Shown in pieces: positions 50,624 through 59,931 of a DNA stretch of 64,000 nt. Under the pieces are notes generated by a model. That model did no database searches. It saw nothing but the letters and a program-made list of their open reading frames with translations, and was not told the origin of the DNA. Origin of the DNA: an uncultured Eubacteriales bacterium (GTDB taxonomy: Bacteria > Bacillota > Clostridia > Oscillospirales > Acutalibacteraceae); contig CAKSST010000001.1 of assembly GCA_934489895.1 (NCBI GenBank), positions 62,001-126,000 of the forward strand. Reading direction: 5' to 3'. Each line of letters starts with the position of its first letter. Position 1 is the stretch's first letter. A program made the position numbers and the translations under genes.

Positions 50624-51615
50624 GCCGCCACGCAAACATATCAATTTTTGTGCCGCATTTAGGCTGTCCTGTACGCTGCAGCTTTTGTAACCAATGCCGA
50701 ATAACAGGACAACTTAAAAATGCGACTGCGCAGGATGTTGACGCGGCGGTTGCAGAATGTGTGCAAAGCAAAAGTTATGATCCGCATAATACGGAGATTG
50801 CTTTTTTTGGCGGCAGCTTTACAGCAATTGACCGCAGTGTGATGATGTGCTTGCTTGAATGTGCTTTTAAGCATATAAAGGCGGGAAATGTTTGCGGTAT
50901 AAGGCTTTCAACAAGACCTGATGCTATAGACGAAGAAATTCTTGATATACTTAAAGCCCACGGTGTAACGGCAATTGAGCTTGGTGCGCAAAGTATGAAC
51001 TACGGAGTTCTTTTTGCAAACCATCGCGGACACAGTGCTAACGATGTGCGAGTAGCATCAAGGCTTATTAAACAGTATGGCTTTGAGCTGGGGCTACAGA
51101 TGATGACCGGTCTTTATACCGATACTGATGACAAAGCAATAAAAACGGCAAAAGAGCTTATTGACTTAAAGCCTGACTGTGTAAGAATATATCCTACCCT
51201 TGTTTTAAAGGGGACGCAGCTTGAAGAGCGGCTGTTAAGCGGGGAATATAAGCCGCAACAGTTAGACCATGCCGTAAGACTTGCCGCACAGTTAATACAG
51301 ATGTTCGAAAAAGAGAGTATTGCTGTAATAAGAGTTGGGTTACATACAATTGATAAAGACAGCTTTGTTGCGGGCCCCTGGCATGCTGCTTTTGGTGAAC
51401 TGTGCGAAAACGAGATTTTTAAAATGCTTTTGTTGCAGCAGGTGAAGCTAAAAGGAAAATATACGGTTTATTGTGCACCAAACGCTGTTTCAAAGGTGAT
51501 TGGACACAAACAAAGAAATATTGAATTTTTTAAAAATTTAGGTTATAATTATAAGGTTATTTCAGACCCGTATTTAACAGGCAGAAAAATGCGTGTTGAA
51601 GCGGCTTTTGAATAA
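50620..51615 (+). CDS. Radical SAM protein between rnc and smc (Elp3-like group)
   Basis: A 331-residue radical SAM protein. The [4Fe-4S] motif CPVRCSFC (CX3CX2C) is near residues 16-23, with the following FFGGSFTAID and STRPDAI segments typical of the Elp3/HemN-like branch. It lacks the Elp3 acetyltransferase domain. A radical SAM gene at this place between rnc and smc is, from memory, common in Clostridia; its substrate is not established and a tRNA or small molecule are both possible. It overlaps rnc by ATGA. Confidence 0.9.
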   Translation: MSRHANISIFVPHLGCPVRCSFCNQCRITGQLKNATAQDVDAAVAECVQSKSYDPHNTEIAFFGGSFTAIDRSVMMCLLECAFKHIKAGNVCGIRLSTRPDAIDEEILDILKAHGVTAIELGAQSMNYGVLFANHRGHSANDVRVASRLIKQYGFELGLQMMTGLYTDTDDKAIKTAKELIDLKPDCVRIYPTLVLKGTQLEERLLSGEYKPQQLDHAVRLAAQLIQMFEKESIAVIRVGLHTIDKDSFVAGPWHAAFGELCENEIFKMLLLQQVKLKGKYTVYCAPNAVSKVIGHKQRNIEFFKNLGYNYKVISDPYLTGRKMRVEAAFE

Positions 51616-51639
51616 AAGATAAGGATGTGATTGAGGAAA

Positions 51640-54600
51640 ATGTTGCTCAGCTCTATTGAGGTACAGGGTTTTAAGTCCTTTGCAGATAAAACAACATTTA
51701 AGTTTGGACGCGGCATAACTGCAGTTGTGGGTCCCAACGGTTCTGGTAAAAGCAATATTTCCGATGCCGTGCGTTGGGTTTTGGGAGAGCAGTCAACCAA
51801 AAATTTGCGCGGTCATTCAATGGAGGACGTTATTTTTAACGGCACCGCTAACCGCAGGCCGCACGGCTTTTGCGAGGTTACCCTTAACATAGATAACAGC
51901 GACCGTTCATTAGATTTTGATAATGATACTGTTTCGGTTACACGACGTTATTACCGCTCGCACGAGAGCGAGTATCTTATTAACAATGCTTCTGTACGTC
52001 TTAAGGATGTGCACGAGCTGTTTATGGATACGGGTGTAGGCCGTGATGGTTATTCAATGATTGGTCAGGGCAGAATAGACAGCATTATCAGCTCAAAATC
52101 ACACGAGCGCCGTGATATATTTGAAGAAGCTGCAGGTATTTCAAAGTACCGTTACAGAAAAACCGAGGCCGAACGCCGTTTGGCTTTGGCACAGGATAAT
52201 ATGCTGCGCCTTAAGGATATCATAAATGAGCTTGAAGGGCGTGTAGGTCCCCTTGCCCAGCAGAGTGAAAAGGCACAGAAATTTATCGAACTGTCAGAGC
52301 GAAAAAAGCAGCTTGAGATAGGCCTTTGGATGCATACACTCGATAATTCCAAGGAAGCTCTCAGAAATCAGGAAAGCAAAATTGATGTTTGCCGATTGCA
52401 GTATGAGCAGATAAAAGCTCAGCTTGAAGAGTTTGAAGGGAAAATAGAAGAAAACTCGCAGGAGTTTGCACGTCTTACAAATGAGATAGATAATGTAAGA
52501 AACAAGCTTGCAGGCTCTGAAGAGCAGGTGGCTACCGTTAAGGGTGAAATTGCGGTGGCAAACAACAATATTGTTCATAATAATGAGAATATAGAGCGAT
52601 TGCAGGGTGAAATGGACAGCATTTTATCGGGCGACGATAAAACCCAGCTTGAAATTGAACAGAAGAACGCGCAGATTGAACTTAAAACAGCTGAGCTTGA
52701 AGCGCTGGCTGCCAAAATAGAAGATGCCGCCAACAGACTGTCAGGTCTTATTGGGGACAGTGAAAATATTTCACGCGATATTGAAATGCAGATTGCAGAG
52801 CAAAACCGGATTTTTGCACAGCTTGCGGACTTGCGTGTTGAGCTTGTTACAGCACAGACAACAGTACAGGAGATTGTTAACCGTGCTGACAGCCTTGATG
52901 AGCTTATTGACACAAGAAAGGCAGAAGCTGATGCTCTTGGCCATGAATTGAAAGAGACAAGCAGCCTGCTTGATGATATTGAGGACAGGCTTTTGGGCTA
53001 TTCAAATTCAATTAAAGGATATGAGCTTCGTTATGCTTCTAAGGAAGAAAATGTTAACAAGCTTAAAGAAGAACTGGACAGTCTTGATAAAAATATTGAT
53101 ACAAGATTGCGCCGTGCCGAAATACTAGAGGACTTTGAAAACAAAATGGAGGGCTACGGTCACTCTGTTAAGGTTATAATGGGCGAGTCTAAAAAAGGCA
53201 CATTACGCGGCATTGTAGGCCCTGTTTCACAGATTATTAAGGTAGAAAGCAGATATGCAAGCGCAATAGAGGTGGCGCTTGGCAACGCTTTGCAGCACAT
53301 TGTTACCGATACCGAAGCTGATGCAAAAAGAGCAATATACTTTTTAAAAGACAGCGATAACGGACGTTGTACTTTCTTACCTGCTGAAACTGTAAAATCT
53401 CATTTATTTAATGAAAAAGGGCTTGATGACTGCTTTGGCTTTATTGATATGGCCGACCGCCTTGTCAGCTGTGACGGTAAATATAATGAAATTATAAAAT
53501 ATTTGCTTGGCGGTGTTGCCGTTGCTGATGATATGGACAGCGCAACTTCTCTTGCAAAGAAGTTTAAATATCGTTTTAAGGTTGTAACGCTTGACGGTCA
53601 GGTTGTTAATGCGGGCGGCTCGCTTACAGGCGGTTCCATGGCAAAAAATGCAGGTATGCTTTCCCGCCGTCCTGATATTGAAAAGCTGAGAGCCGATGCA
53701 AAAAAACTTCAGGACAAACGCGAATCTGTTTATGAGCAGTTTGTAAAGGCGGAGGAGGAGCTTGCAAGAGTTAACTCTGATATTACGGCCGTTAAAGCAG
53801 AAGCAATGACTGCAAACGAAGATAAAATTCGCACCATGGGTGAAATTAAAAGAATTTCAGAATTGAAGAGTGCGGCTGATGATGCGGTTTTGGAGCTTGA
53901 GAAGGAGAAAATTGACGGCAGCAAAAAAATTGAACAACTTAAAATGGCCGAGCAGCAGGCAAATGAGCAGATTGAACTGCTTGAAAAAGAAAAGACTGTA
54001 TTGCAAGAAAAAATTGAAGCTGCATCCGGAGGTCGTGACGTCATTGCGGCGCAGCGTGAACAGCTTTCACAGGAGCTTACTGCTTTAAAACTTAATGATG
54101 TTGAGATAAAGAAGGATATTCAGATACTAAAGCAAAGTATTGCGCTGATTGAGTTTAATGCGGCTGATAAGGAGGCTCGTATTGAGTCTGTAAAATCACA
54201 GATTGAGGCATTACATAACCGAAACGCTGAAATTGAAAAGGCTATTGCCGAGCGTAATGCGGGCATTGACGCGTTGAAGGATATGGCTCAAAAGGGCGAG
54301 GGTGAAATTAAGGCATTGATTGAAGCCCGTATGGAAACCGAAAAAAATGCCCAACGGCTGCGCCAGGAAGAGCGCGAAGCAACCGAAAAGCGCGAGTCAG
54401 TTAATGCAGAGCTTGCACGTCTTTGTGAGCGAAAGGAAAATATGGAACGAGAGTATGAAGATGTAATACGCCGTCTGTATGATGAATATCAGATGACACG
54501 TTCTGAGGCTGAGCAATACGGCGCTGTAGTAGAAAATCCTGCACAGGACCGTCGCACACTTAATGAAATTAAGAGTAAAATACGTTCCTTGGGCAATGTT

Positions 54601-55218
54601 AATGTTTCCGCTATTGAGGAATACAAGGAAGTAAGCGAACGATACGAGTTTTTATCAAAGCAGATGGCTGACGTTGAAAAGACTGCTCAGGAGTTAAGAC
54701 AGCTTATAGGTCAGCTTACAGGACAGATGAAAGAAATGTTCCTTGAAGCCTTTGAGAAAATCAATTCGAGATTTTCGGTTACTTTCTCTGAATTGTTTGG
54801 CGGCGGCACAGCGAAGCTTTCGCTTACTGATCCCGAAGATCCGCTTGAAAGCGGCATTGATATTGAAGCAAGGCTTCCCGGCAAAAACGTGCCGAGAATG
54901 GAAAGCTTATCGGGCGGCGAAAAAGCCTTAGTTGCTTTATCAATTTACTTTGCAATAATGCAGGTAAACGCACCGCCGTTCTGTTTCTTGGACGAGGTTG
55001 ATACCGCGCTTGACGATATTAACGTTGATTTGTTTGCGGAATATATGAAAAAGTCGGGACTTAATACACAGTTTATTTGTGTTACTCACCGTCGCGGCAC
55101 TATGGAAGCGGCTGATATGCTTTACGGTGTCACAATGCAGGAAAAGGGTATCACAAAGCTATTGGAGCTTAATGTGGCCGACGTAGAAAAGAAATTTTTA
55201 GTGAGTCAAGATAAATAA
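51640..55218 (+). CDS. smc: Chromosome segregation protein SMC
   Basis: ATPase forming the V-shaped dimer of bacterial condensin. The N-terminal Walker A is GPNGSGKSN, coiled coils run from about 165 to 500 and 680 to 1020, with a hinge near 515-640 (GIVGPVSQIIKVESRYASAIE). The C-terminal head has the signature LSGGEKALVALS and Walker B CFLDEVDTALDD. About 1192 residues. I prefer ATG 51640 (MLLSSIEVQGFKSF); TTG 51631 is nearer in spacing to AAGGATG. The partners ScpA/ScpB are not in the window. ftsY follows. Confidence 0.96.
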   Translation: MLLSSIEVQGFKSFADKTTFKFGRGITAVVGPNGSGKSNISDAVRWVLGEQSTKNLRGHSMEDVIFNGTANRRPHGFCEVTLNIDNSDRSLDFDNDTVSVTRRYYRSHESEYLINNASVRLKDVHELFMDTGVGRDGYSMIGQGRIDSIISSKSHERRDIFEEAAGISKYRYRKTEAERRLALAQDNMLRLKDIINELEGRVGPLAQQSEKAQKFIELSERKKQLEIGLWMHTLDNSKEALRNQESKIDVCRLQYEQIKAQLEEFEGKIEENSQEFARLTNEIDNVRNKLAGSEEQVATVKGEIAVANNNIVHNNENIERLQGEMDSILSGDDKTQLEIEQKNAQIELKTAELEALAAKIEDAANRLSGLIGDSENISRDIEMQIAEQNRIFAQLADLRVELVTAQTTVQEIVNRADSLDELIDTRKAEADALGHELKETSSLLDDIEDRLLGYSNSIKGYELRYASKEENVNKLKEELDSLDKNIDTRLRRAEILEDFENKMEGYGHSVKVIMGESKKGTLRGIVGPVSQIIKVESRYASAIEVALGNALQHIVTDTEADAKRAIYFLKDSDNGRCTFLPAETVKSHLFNEKGLDDCFGFIDMADRLVSCDGKYNEIIKYLLGGVAVADDMDSATSLAKKFKYRFKVVTLDGQVVNAGGSLTGGSMAKNAGMLSRRPDIEKLRADAKKLQDKRESVYEQFVKAEEELARVNSDITAVKAEAMTANEDKIRTMGEIKRISELKSAADDAVLELEKEKIDGSKKIEQLKMAEQQANEQIELLEKEKTVLQEKIEAASGGRDVIAAQREQLSQELTALKLNDVEIKKDIQILKQSIALIEFNAADKEARIESVKSQIEALHNRNAEIEKAIAERNAGIDALKDMAQKGEGEIKALIEARMETEKNAQRLRQEEREATEKRESVNAELARLCERKENMEREYEDVIRRLYDEYQMTRSEAEQYGAVVENPAQDRRTLNEIKSKIRSLGNVNVSAIEEYKEVSERYEFLSKQMADVEKTAQELRQLIGQLTGQMKEMFLEAFEKINSRFSVTFSELFGGGTAKLSLTDPEDPLESGIDIEARLPGKNVPRMESLSGGEKALVALSIYFAIMQVNAPPFCFLDEVDTALDDINVDLFAEYMKKSGLNTQFICVTHRRGTMEAADMLYGVTMQEKGITKLLELNVADVEKKFLVSQDK

Positions 55219-55257
55219 ATTATATTCAAACTTATTGCTTTGGATAAGGAGTAAACA

Positions 55258-56175
55258 ATGGCTTTTTTCAGTAAAATATCTCAAGGTCTAAAAAAAACAA
55301 GAGAGTCTTTTAATCAAAGCATAACCTCTTTTTTAAACAGCTTTACCAAAATTGATGAAGACCTTTTAGAAGAACTTGAGGAAATACTTATTACAGCAGA
55401 TATTGGTGTTAACACCGCACAGCGCATTTGCGAAGACTTACGTGCGCAAGTTAAGAAACAGGGTATTACCGACACCGAGCAGATACGCGACCTGCTTAAA
55501 AAAATTATAAGTGGTATGATAGACGGTGACACAGAGTTGCATATTGACACCAAACCGTCTGTAATAATGGTTATTGGCGTAAACGGTGTTGGAAAGACTA
55601 CAAGCATAGGCAAGCTTGCCGCATATCTTAAAGCACAGGGCAAAAGCGTTGTGCTTGGCGCGGCAGATACCTTCCGCGCTGCCGCTATTGACCAGCTTGA
55701 TGTGTGGGCACAGCGCGCAGATGTACCGCTTATAAAAAGTGTTGAGGGAACAGACCCCGCATCTGTTGTGTTCGATGCGCTTGCATCTGCAAAAGCAAGA
55801 GGCGCTGATGTTGTTATATGCGATACAGCAGGACGCTTGCATAACAAGAAAAACCTTATGGACGAGCTTGCAAAGATGCGCAGGGTAATCTCTTCTCAAC
55901 TGCCCGACAGTGATGTTGAAACTTTGCTTGTTTTAGATGCTGTTACAGGACAAAATGCCGTTAACCAGGCACGCCAGTTTAATGAGGCAACCGGTATTAC
56001 GGGCATAATTTTGACAAAGCTTGACGGTACGGCAAAGGGCGGCGTTGTAATTAATATTATGGAAGACCTTAAAATTCCCGTTAAGTTTATCGGCGTGGGT
56101 GAACAGATTGATGACTTACAGCCCTTTGACAGCAAAGCCTTTGGTATATCTCTCTTTGAGGAGAACGCTCAATGA
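55258..56175 (+). CDS. ftsY: Signal recognition particle receptor FtsY
   Basis: SRP GTPase that receives ribosome-nascent chain complexes at the membrane. A short N-domain is followed by the G-domain with GVNGVGKTTSIGKLA, DTFRAAA, DTAGRLHNK and TKLDGTAKGG. At 305 residues it lacks the long acidic A-domain of E. coli, as usual in Firmicutes. The ATGA overlap links it to the rdgB-yhbY fusion gene. Confidence 0.96.
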   Translation: MAFFSKISQGLKKTRESFNQSITSFLNSFTKIDEDLLEELEEILITADIGVNTAQRICEDLRAQVKKQGITDTEQIRDLLKKIISGMIDGDTELHIDTKPSVIMVIGVNGVGKTTSIGKLAAYLKAQGKSVVLGAADTFRAAAIDQLDVWAQRADVPLIKSVEGTDPASVVFDALASAKARGADVVICDTAGRLHNKKNLMDELAKMRRVISSQLPDSDVETLLVLDAVTGQNAVNQARQFNEATGITGIILTKLDGTAKGGVVINIMEDLKIPVKFIGVGEQIDDLQPFDSKAFGISLFEENAQ

Positions 56176-57212
56176 AATTTTTTGTAGCCACAAAAAATGC
56201 TCACAAATTGGATGAGCTTAAAAGAATACTTGAACCTATGGGTATTGATGCTATTTGCGAGAATGACCTTGACGGTGTTTTGCCCGAGGCGGAGGAAAAC
56301 GGAACAACCTTTGAAGAAAATGCGTTAATAAAAGCGAGAGCGGGCAGAGATTTCAGCGGTCTTTCAACAGTTGCTGATGACTCAGGACTTTGCGTTGATT
56401 TTCTTGACGGCGCACCCGGCATATATTCTGCAAGATTTTCCGACGGCGGCGACACAGAAAACAATAAAAAGTTGTTAAAGCTTTTAGAAGATGTACCTAT
56501 GGAAAAACGTACAGCAAGGTTTGTTTCTGTTATTGCCTGCGTATTTACCGACGGAAGAGAATTTACAGTACGCGGTGAATGTGAGGGATATATAGCCTTT
56601 GACGTTGCAGGCAAGGCCGGTTTTGGCTATGACCCACTGTTTATTTCCGAGGCGGGCAGATTTTCGGAAATTACCCCTGCGCAAAAGGATGCTGTAAGCC
56701 ATAGGGGTAAATCATTACAAAAACTATCGGAAAGGCTTGAAAAAGAAATGCCTGAAATTGAACAAAATGATGAATTTATCAGCACAATGAAGGGTAAGCA
56801 GCGCGCACAGCTGAGAGCAAAGGCTAATACCCTTAACTGTGTTATGCAGATAGGGAAAGGCGGCATAACCGAGCCGGTTATTGCGCAGGCGGACTTTGAG
56901 CTTGACACAAAAGAGCTTATAAAAATACAGGTGCTTGAAACCTCACCTGTTGATGCGCGCAGTGCCGCTGCCTTGCTTGCAAACAAGCTTAATGCTGAAA
57001 TAATACAGGTTATTGGCAGACGTTTCATTATTTACCGTGAAAATCCTGACAAGGATGACGCCAAAAAGACTGCAAAGAAAAATAAAAAGGCAGTAAAATC
57101 CAAAAAGAACAATACCCGAAATTATGCCAAAAAGCCTGATTTTAAGAAAACAAAATCTGCGGCTTCGCGCTTTTTTACAAAAAAGAGCGGCTCGGTAAAG
57201 AAAAATGGCTAA
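56172..57212 (+). CDS. Fusion of RdgB/HAM1 NTP pyrophosphatase and YhbY RNA-binding domain
   Basis: Residues 1-195 are a HAM1/RdgB non-canonical purine NTP pyrophosphatase that hydrolyses ITP/XTP: VATKNAHKLDEL, ADDSGLCVD (D69, D70), FGYDPLF (151-157) and SHRGKS (176-181). Residues 206-290 are a CRM/YhbY ribosome-associated domain: KGKQRAQLRAKAN, QIGKGGIT and IGRRFIIYR. Residues 291-346 form a Lys-rich tail. The two are normally separate neighbouring genes upstream of nadD. There is no stop or start signal between them; the fusion is direct. nadD starts inside its last 8 nt. Confidence 0.93.
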   Translation: MKFFVATKNAHKLDELKRILEPMGIDAICENDLDGVLPEAEENGTTFEENALIKARAGRDFSGLSTVADDSGLCVDFLDGAPGIYSARFSDGGDTENNKKLLKLLEDVPMEKRTARFVSVIACVFTDGREFTVRGECEGYIAFDVAGKAGFGYDPLFISEAGRFSEITPAQKDAVSHRGKSLQKLSERLEKEMPEIEQNDEFISTMKGKQRAQLRAKANTLNCVMQIGKGGITEPVIAQADFELDTKELIKIQVLETSPVDARSAAALLANKLNAEIIQVIGRRFIIYRENPDKDDAKKTAKKNKKAVKSKKNNTRNYAKKPDFKKTKSAASRFFTKKSGSVKKNG

Positions 57213-57801
57213 AACAGTTATTTTCGGAGGAACCTTTAACCCTTTGCATGTCGGTCATACAGAAATTATAAAGCTGCTGAGCAATCAGAAATTTACGGAT
57301 GAACTGTTGGTTATTCCTACCGCGTTGCCGCCTCATAAAGAATATTACGATGAGGTGCAGTCGGTGCACAGGCTTAATATGTGCCGTATTGCAGTTAAAG
57401 GAATAAAAAATGCAACGGTAAGCGATATTGAACTAAAAAGACAGGGTAAAAGCTATACAATAGATACGGTTAACACTTTGCTTGACTGCGGCAAAAAAGA
57501 TATTGCCGTTGCGTGTGGCGGAGATATGCTTGTAACTCTGGACACCTGGAAAAGTTATAAGGAGCTTATATCAAAGGTTGAAATAATTGCAATATACCGT
57601 GTCGGCACAGACAAGGACTTTTTTGACACTGCGGTTGAAAAAACACTAGAAGACGGAGGCAGAGTGACTGTTTTAGAAGCAAAAATTACCGATGTTGCTT
57701 CTAAAAATTTGCGCTCTATGTTAAAACGCGGGGAAAATGTTGAAAAATTAATTACTGCTGAAATATATGACTATATAAAGCAAAACAGATTATATATATA
57801 A
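57205..57801 (+). CDS. nadD: Nicotinate-nucleotide adenylyltransferase
   Basis: Joins nicotinate mononucleotide and ATP to form deamido-NAD. The nucleotidyltransferase signature GGTFNPLHVGHTE is at residues 8-20, and the C-terminal SKNLRSMLKRG corresponds to the ISSTxIR motif in altered form. Its 198 residues match NadD. The position before yqeK and rsfS is conserved in Firmicutes. Confidence 0.94.
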   Translation: MAKTVIFGGTFNPLHVGHTEIIKLLSNQKFTDELLVIPTALPPHKEYYDEVQSVHRLNMCRIAVKGIKNATVSDIELKRQGKSYTIDTVNTLLDCGKKDIAVACGGDMLVTLDTWKSYKELISKVEIIAIYRVGTDKDFFDTAVEKTLEDGGRVTVLEAKITDVASKNLRSMLKRGENVEKLITAEIYDYIKQNRLYI

Positions 57802-57812
57802 AAGGAAGAACT

Positions 57813-58388
57813 ATGTATAAAAAATACATTGATGAAATAAGAAAAAGGCTAGACGATAAGCGCTTTAATCATTCATTATGTGTTGCAAAGGAAGCGCGTC
57901 GGCTTGCCGTTAAATACGGTGCAGATGCCGACAAAGCAGAGCTTGCGGGAATACTGCACGATATAACCAAGCAGGCAAGCGCTGCTGAGCATTTTGAAAT
58001 TATAAATAAGTATAAATTAAAGTTATCTGAGGTTGAGCTTAATGCACATAAGCTATGGCACTCCAAAACAGGTGCGGCAGTGGCAAAGTTTGAGCTTGGA
58101 ATTGATGATGATGAGATAATCGGTGCAATCAATTATCACACCACCGCTAAGGCAGATATGACCCTGCTTGAGCGGGTACTGTTTTTAGCAGATTTTACAT
58201 CTGAGGACAGAGATTATGAGGATGTTGATATTATGCGCGCATTGACCAATTATTCAATGGAGCTTGCGATGACTTATGCGTTGAAATATACAATAACAGA
58301 TTTATTGCATAAGGATGTTGCAATCCATCCCGATACTGTGGCAGCTTATAATTATATAAAAGCAAAAAGGGGAAAAGATAATGAGTGA
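57813..58388 (+). CDS. yqeK: HD-domain hydrolase YqeK (predicted diadenosine tetraphosphatase)
   Basis: HD-superfamily phosphohydrolase of the YqeK family, members of which hydrolyse Ap4A symmetrically. Metal-binding residues are in NHSLCVAKEA, GILHDITKQA (HD) and NYHTTAKADMT. Its 191 residues match. It follows nadD by 11 bp, has an AAAGGAAG ribosome binding site, and overlaps the LCP gene by 8 nt. Confidence 0.92.
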   Translation: MYKKYIDEIRKRLDDKRFNHSLCVAKEARRLAVKYGADADKAELAGILHDITKQASAAEHFEIINKYKLKLSEVELNAHKLWHSKTGAAVAKFELGIDDDEIIGAINYHTTAKADMTLLERVLFLADFTSEDRDYEDVDIMRALTNYSMELAMTYALKYTITDLLHKDVAIHPDTVAAYNYIKAKRGKDNE

Positions 58389-59553
58389 ATCAAAAGATTT
58401 GTACACAAACAGCAGCGATGCAGAAAACTCATATGATCTTTACTCTGTTGCCAGCGGTGTGCCGCGCACGGGTTATGCTATAAAAAAGGCTAAACGAATA
58501 AGAAGAATAATAAACACAATTGCTTCAATTGTGCTTGCTATATCAGTTCTGCTGACTGGAGTAATGGGTGCATTTTTATATATTTCAGGTAAAAAGCTAG
58601 GAGGACTTAAGGCTGATGATAATCCGCAGGACGGATATGAGCAGTTGTATATTAGTGACAGCCCTGATGTGACGTATATGCTTGTTGCGGGTGTTGACTT
58701 AGGTGAGCGTCTTACCGATATTATTGTTGTGGTTTGTTTTGACCATAAGAATAATACAATAAGTTGTTTGCAGATCCCGCGCGACACCTTTGTTGATTAT
58801 GAGCTTAAAACTTATCGCATAAATTCAGTTTACGGACAGACCCGTAAAGGCGAGTCCGGTATAAACGTTTTAAGACGCAAACTTTCCTCACATTTCGGAA
58901 TACCTATTGACCATTATGTTATTTTTACAATAGAAGGTTTTATGAATGTTGTTGATGCCGTTGGCGGTGTACAGATTAACATAACACAAAAGGAAGGTAT
59001 TGAAATTGAAAACCAGCATAATATCGGAGAGATGTACACAATCGGTCCCGGTTGGGTAACGCTTGACGGTAATGCTGCGGCGGGTTTTGTACGCAAGCGC
59101 AAGGGCGGAGAAAGCGGATATTCAAAAGGTGATATAAGCCGACTTGAAGCGCAAAGACTGATGTATGTGGCGCTTGTTAAAAAGCTTAAGGAAATGGGCT
59201 TTGGACAGCTGGGCAGTGTTGCAAAGTCTTGCTATAATGAAATTGCTACAGATTTGACTGTAAACCAGATTATTGGATATGCACGCGAGGCCAAGTCGGT
59301 TGATTTTTCAAACTTCTCGGTATTTACGGTGCCCGGACAGGGATGCACCTATAAGGGCTATTCGCTTTATTCCATTCACAAGCAGGCTTATGTGGATATG
59401 TTTAACGAGCATTTTAATCCGTACGGTGAACAGTTGACCACAGATGATATAAAGGTTGTTGAGCTTCATACCGATTTAGGTATAAAAACCGGTAGCAGCC
59501 TTGCAAGTCAGGGAGGAAGCTTACAGCAAATTATTGACGATAAAAATCAATAG
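58381..59553 (+). CDS. LytR-CpsA-Psr (LCP) family wall polymer ligase
   Basis: Membrane-anchored enzyme that attaches teichoic acid or capsule-like polymers to peptidoglycan. A cytoplasmic start and one transmembrane helix (about 40-62, SIVLAISVLLTGVMGAFLYIS) precede the extracellular LCP domain with DIIVVVCFDHKNNTISCLQIPRDTFV, shortened here to its core SCLQIPRDTFVD, and NSVYGQTRKGESG. The conserved Arg and Asp of the pyrophosphate site are present. The 390-residue length includes a Ser/Gln-rich end. Probable acceptor polymer unknown. Confidence 0.92.
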   Translation: MSESKDLYTNSSDAENSYDLYSVASGVPRTGYAIKKAKRIRRIINTIASIVLAISVLLTGVMGAFLYISGKKLGGLKADDNPQDGYEQLYISDSPDVTYMLVAGVDLGERLTDIIVVVCFDHKNNTISCLQIPRDTFVDYELKTYRINSVYGQTRKGESGINVLRRKLSSHFGIPIDHYVIFTIEGFMNVVDAVGGVQINITQKEGIEIENQHNIGEMYTIGPGWVTLDGNAAAGFVRKRKGGESGYSKGDISRLEAQRLMYVALVKKLKEMGFGQLGSVAKSCYNEIATDLTVNQIIGYAREAKSVDFSNFSVFTVPGQGCTYKGYSLYSIHKQAYVDMFNEHFNPYGEQLTTDDIKVVELHTDLGIKTGSSLASQGGSLQQIIDDKNQ

Positions 59554-59562
59554 GAGAACAGT

Positions 59563-59931
59563 ATGGAAGCATTTGATACTTTAAAAATTGCGGCTAACGC
59601 TTTAAACGAGAAAAAAGGCTTGAATATTACTGCAATTAAAATTGGCGACTTGTCAATTATTGCCGATTATATGTTGCTTGTTACGGCTACATCTTCAACA
59701 CATGTGCGTGCGCTGGCTGATGAAACCGAAAAAAAGCTTAGTGAAGCGGGTGTGCAGCCGCATCATGTAGAGGGCAAGGCAACAGGTTGGATACTGCTTG
59801 ACTATAATGATGTTATTATTCACGTTTTCAGTTACGAAGCAAGAGAGTTTTATAACCTTGACCGTATGTGGGAAGACGGACAAAAGCTTAATATGGATAC
59901 AATACTTGATAACGTTCAGGAGGAAGAATAA
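59563..59931 (+). CDS. rsfS: Ribosomal silencing factor RsfS
   Basis: Binds L14 and blocks 50S-30S joining under nutrient limitation. The DUF143 signature reads SIIADYMLLVTATSSTHVRALAD, trimmed to ADYMLLVTATSSTHVRA, with VEGKATGWILLDYNDVIIHVF, of which GWILLDYNDVIIHVF is diagnostic. Its 122 residues match. The stop overlaps leuS by one base. Confidence 0.95.
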   Translation: MEAFDTLKIAANALNEKKGLNITAIKIGDLSIIADYMLLVTATSSTHVRALADETEKKLSEAGVQPHHVEGKATGWILLDYNDVIIHVFSYEAREFYNLDRMWEDGQKLNMDTILDNVQEEE

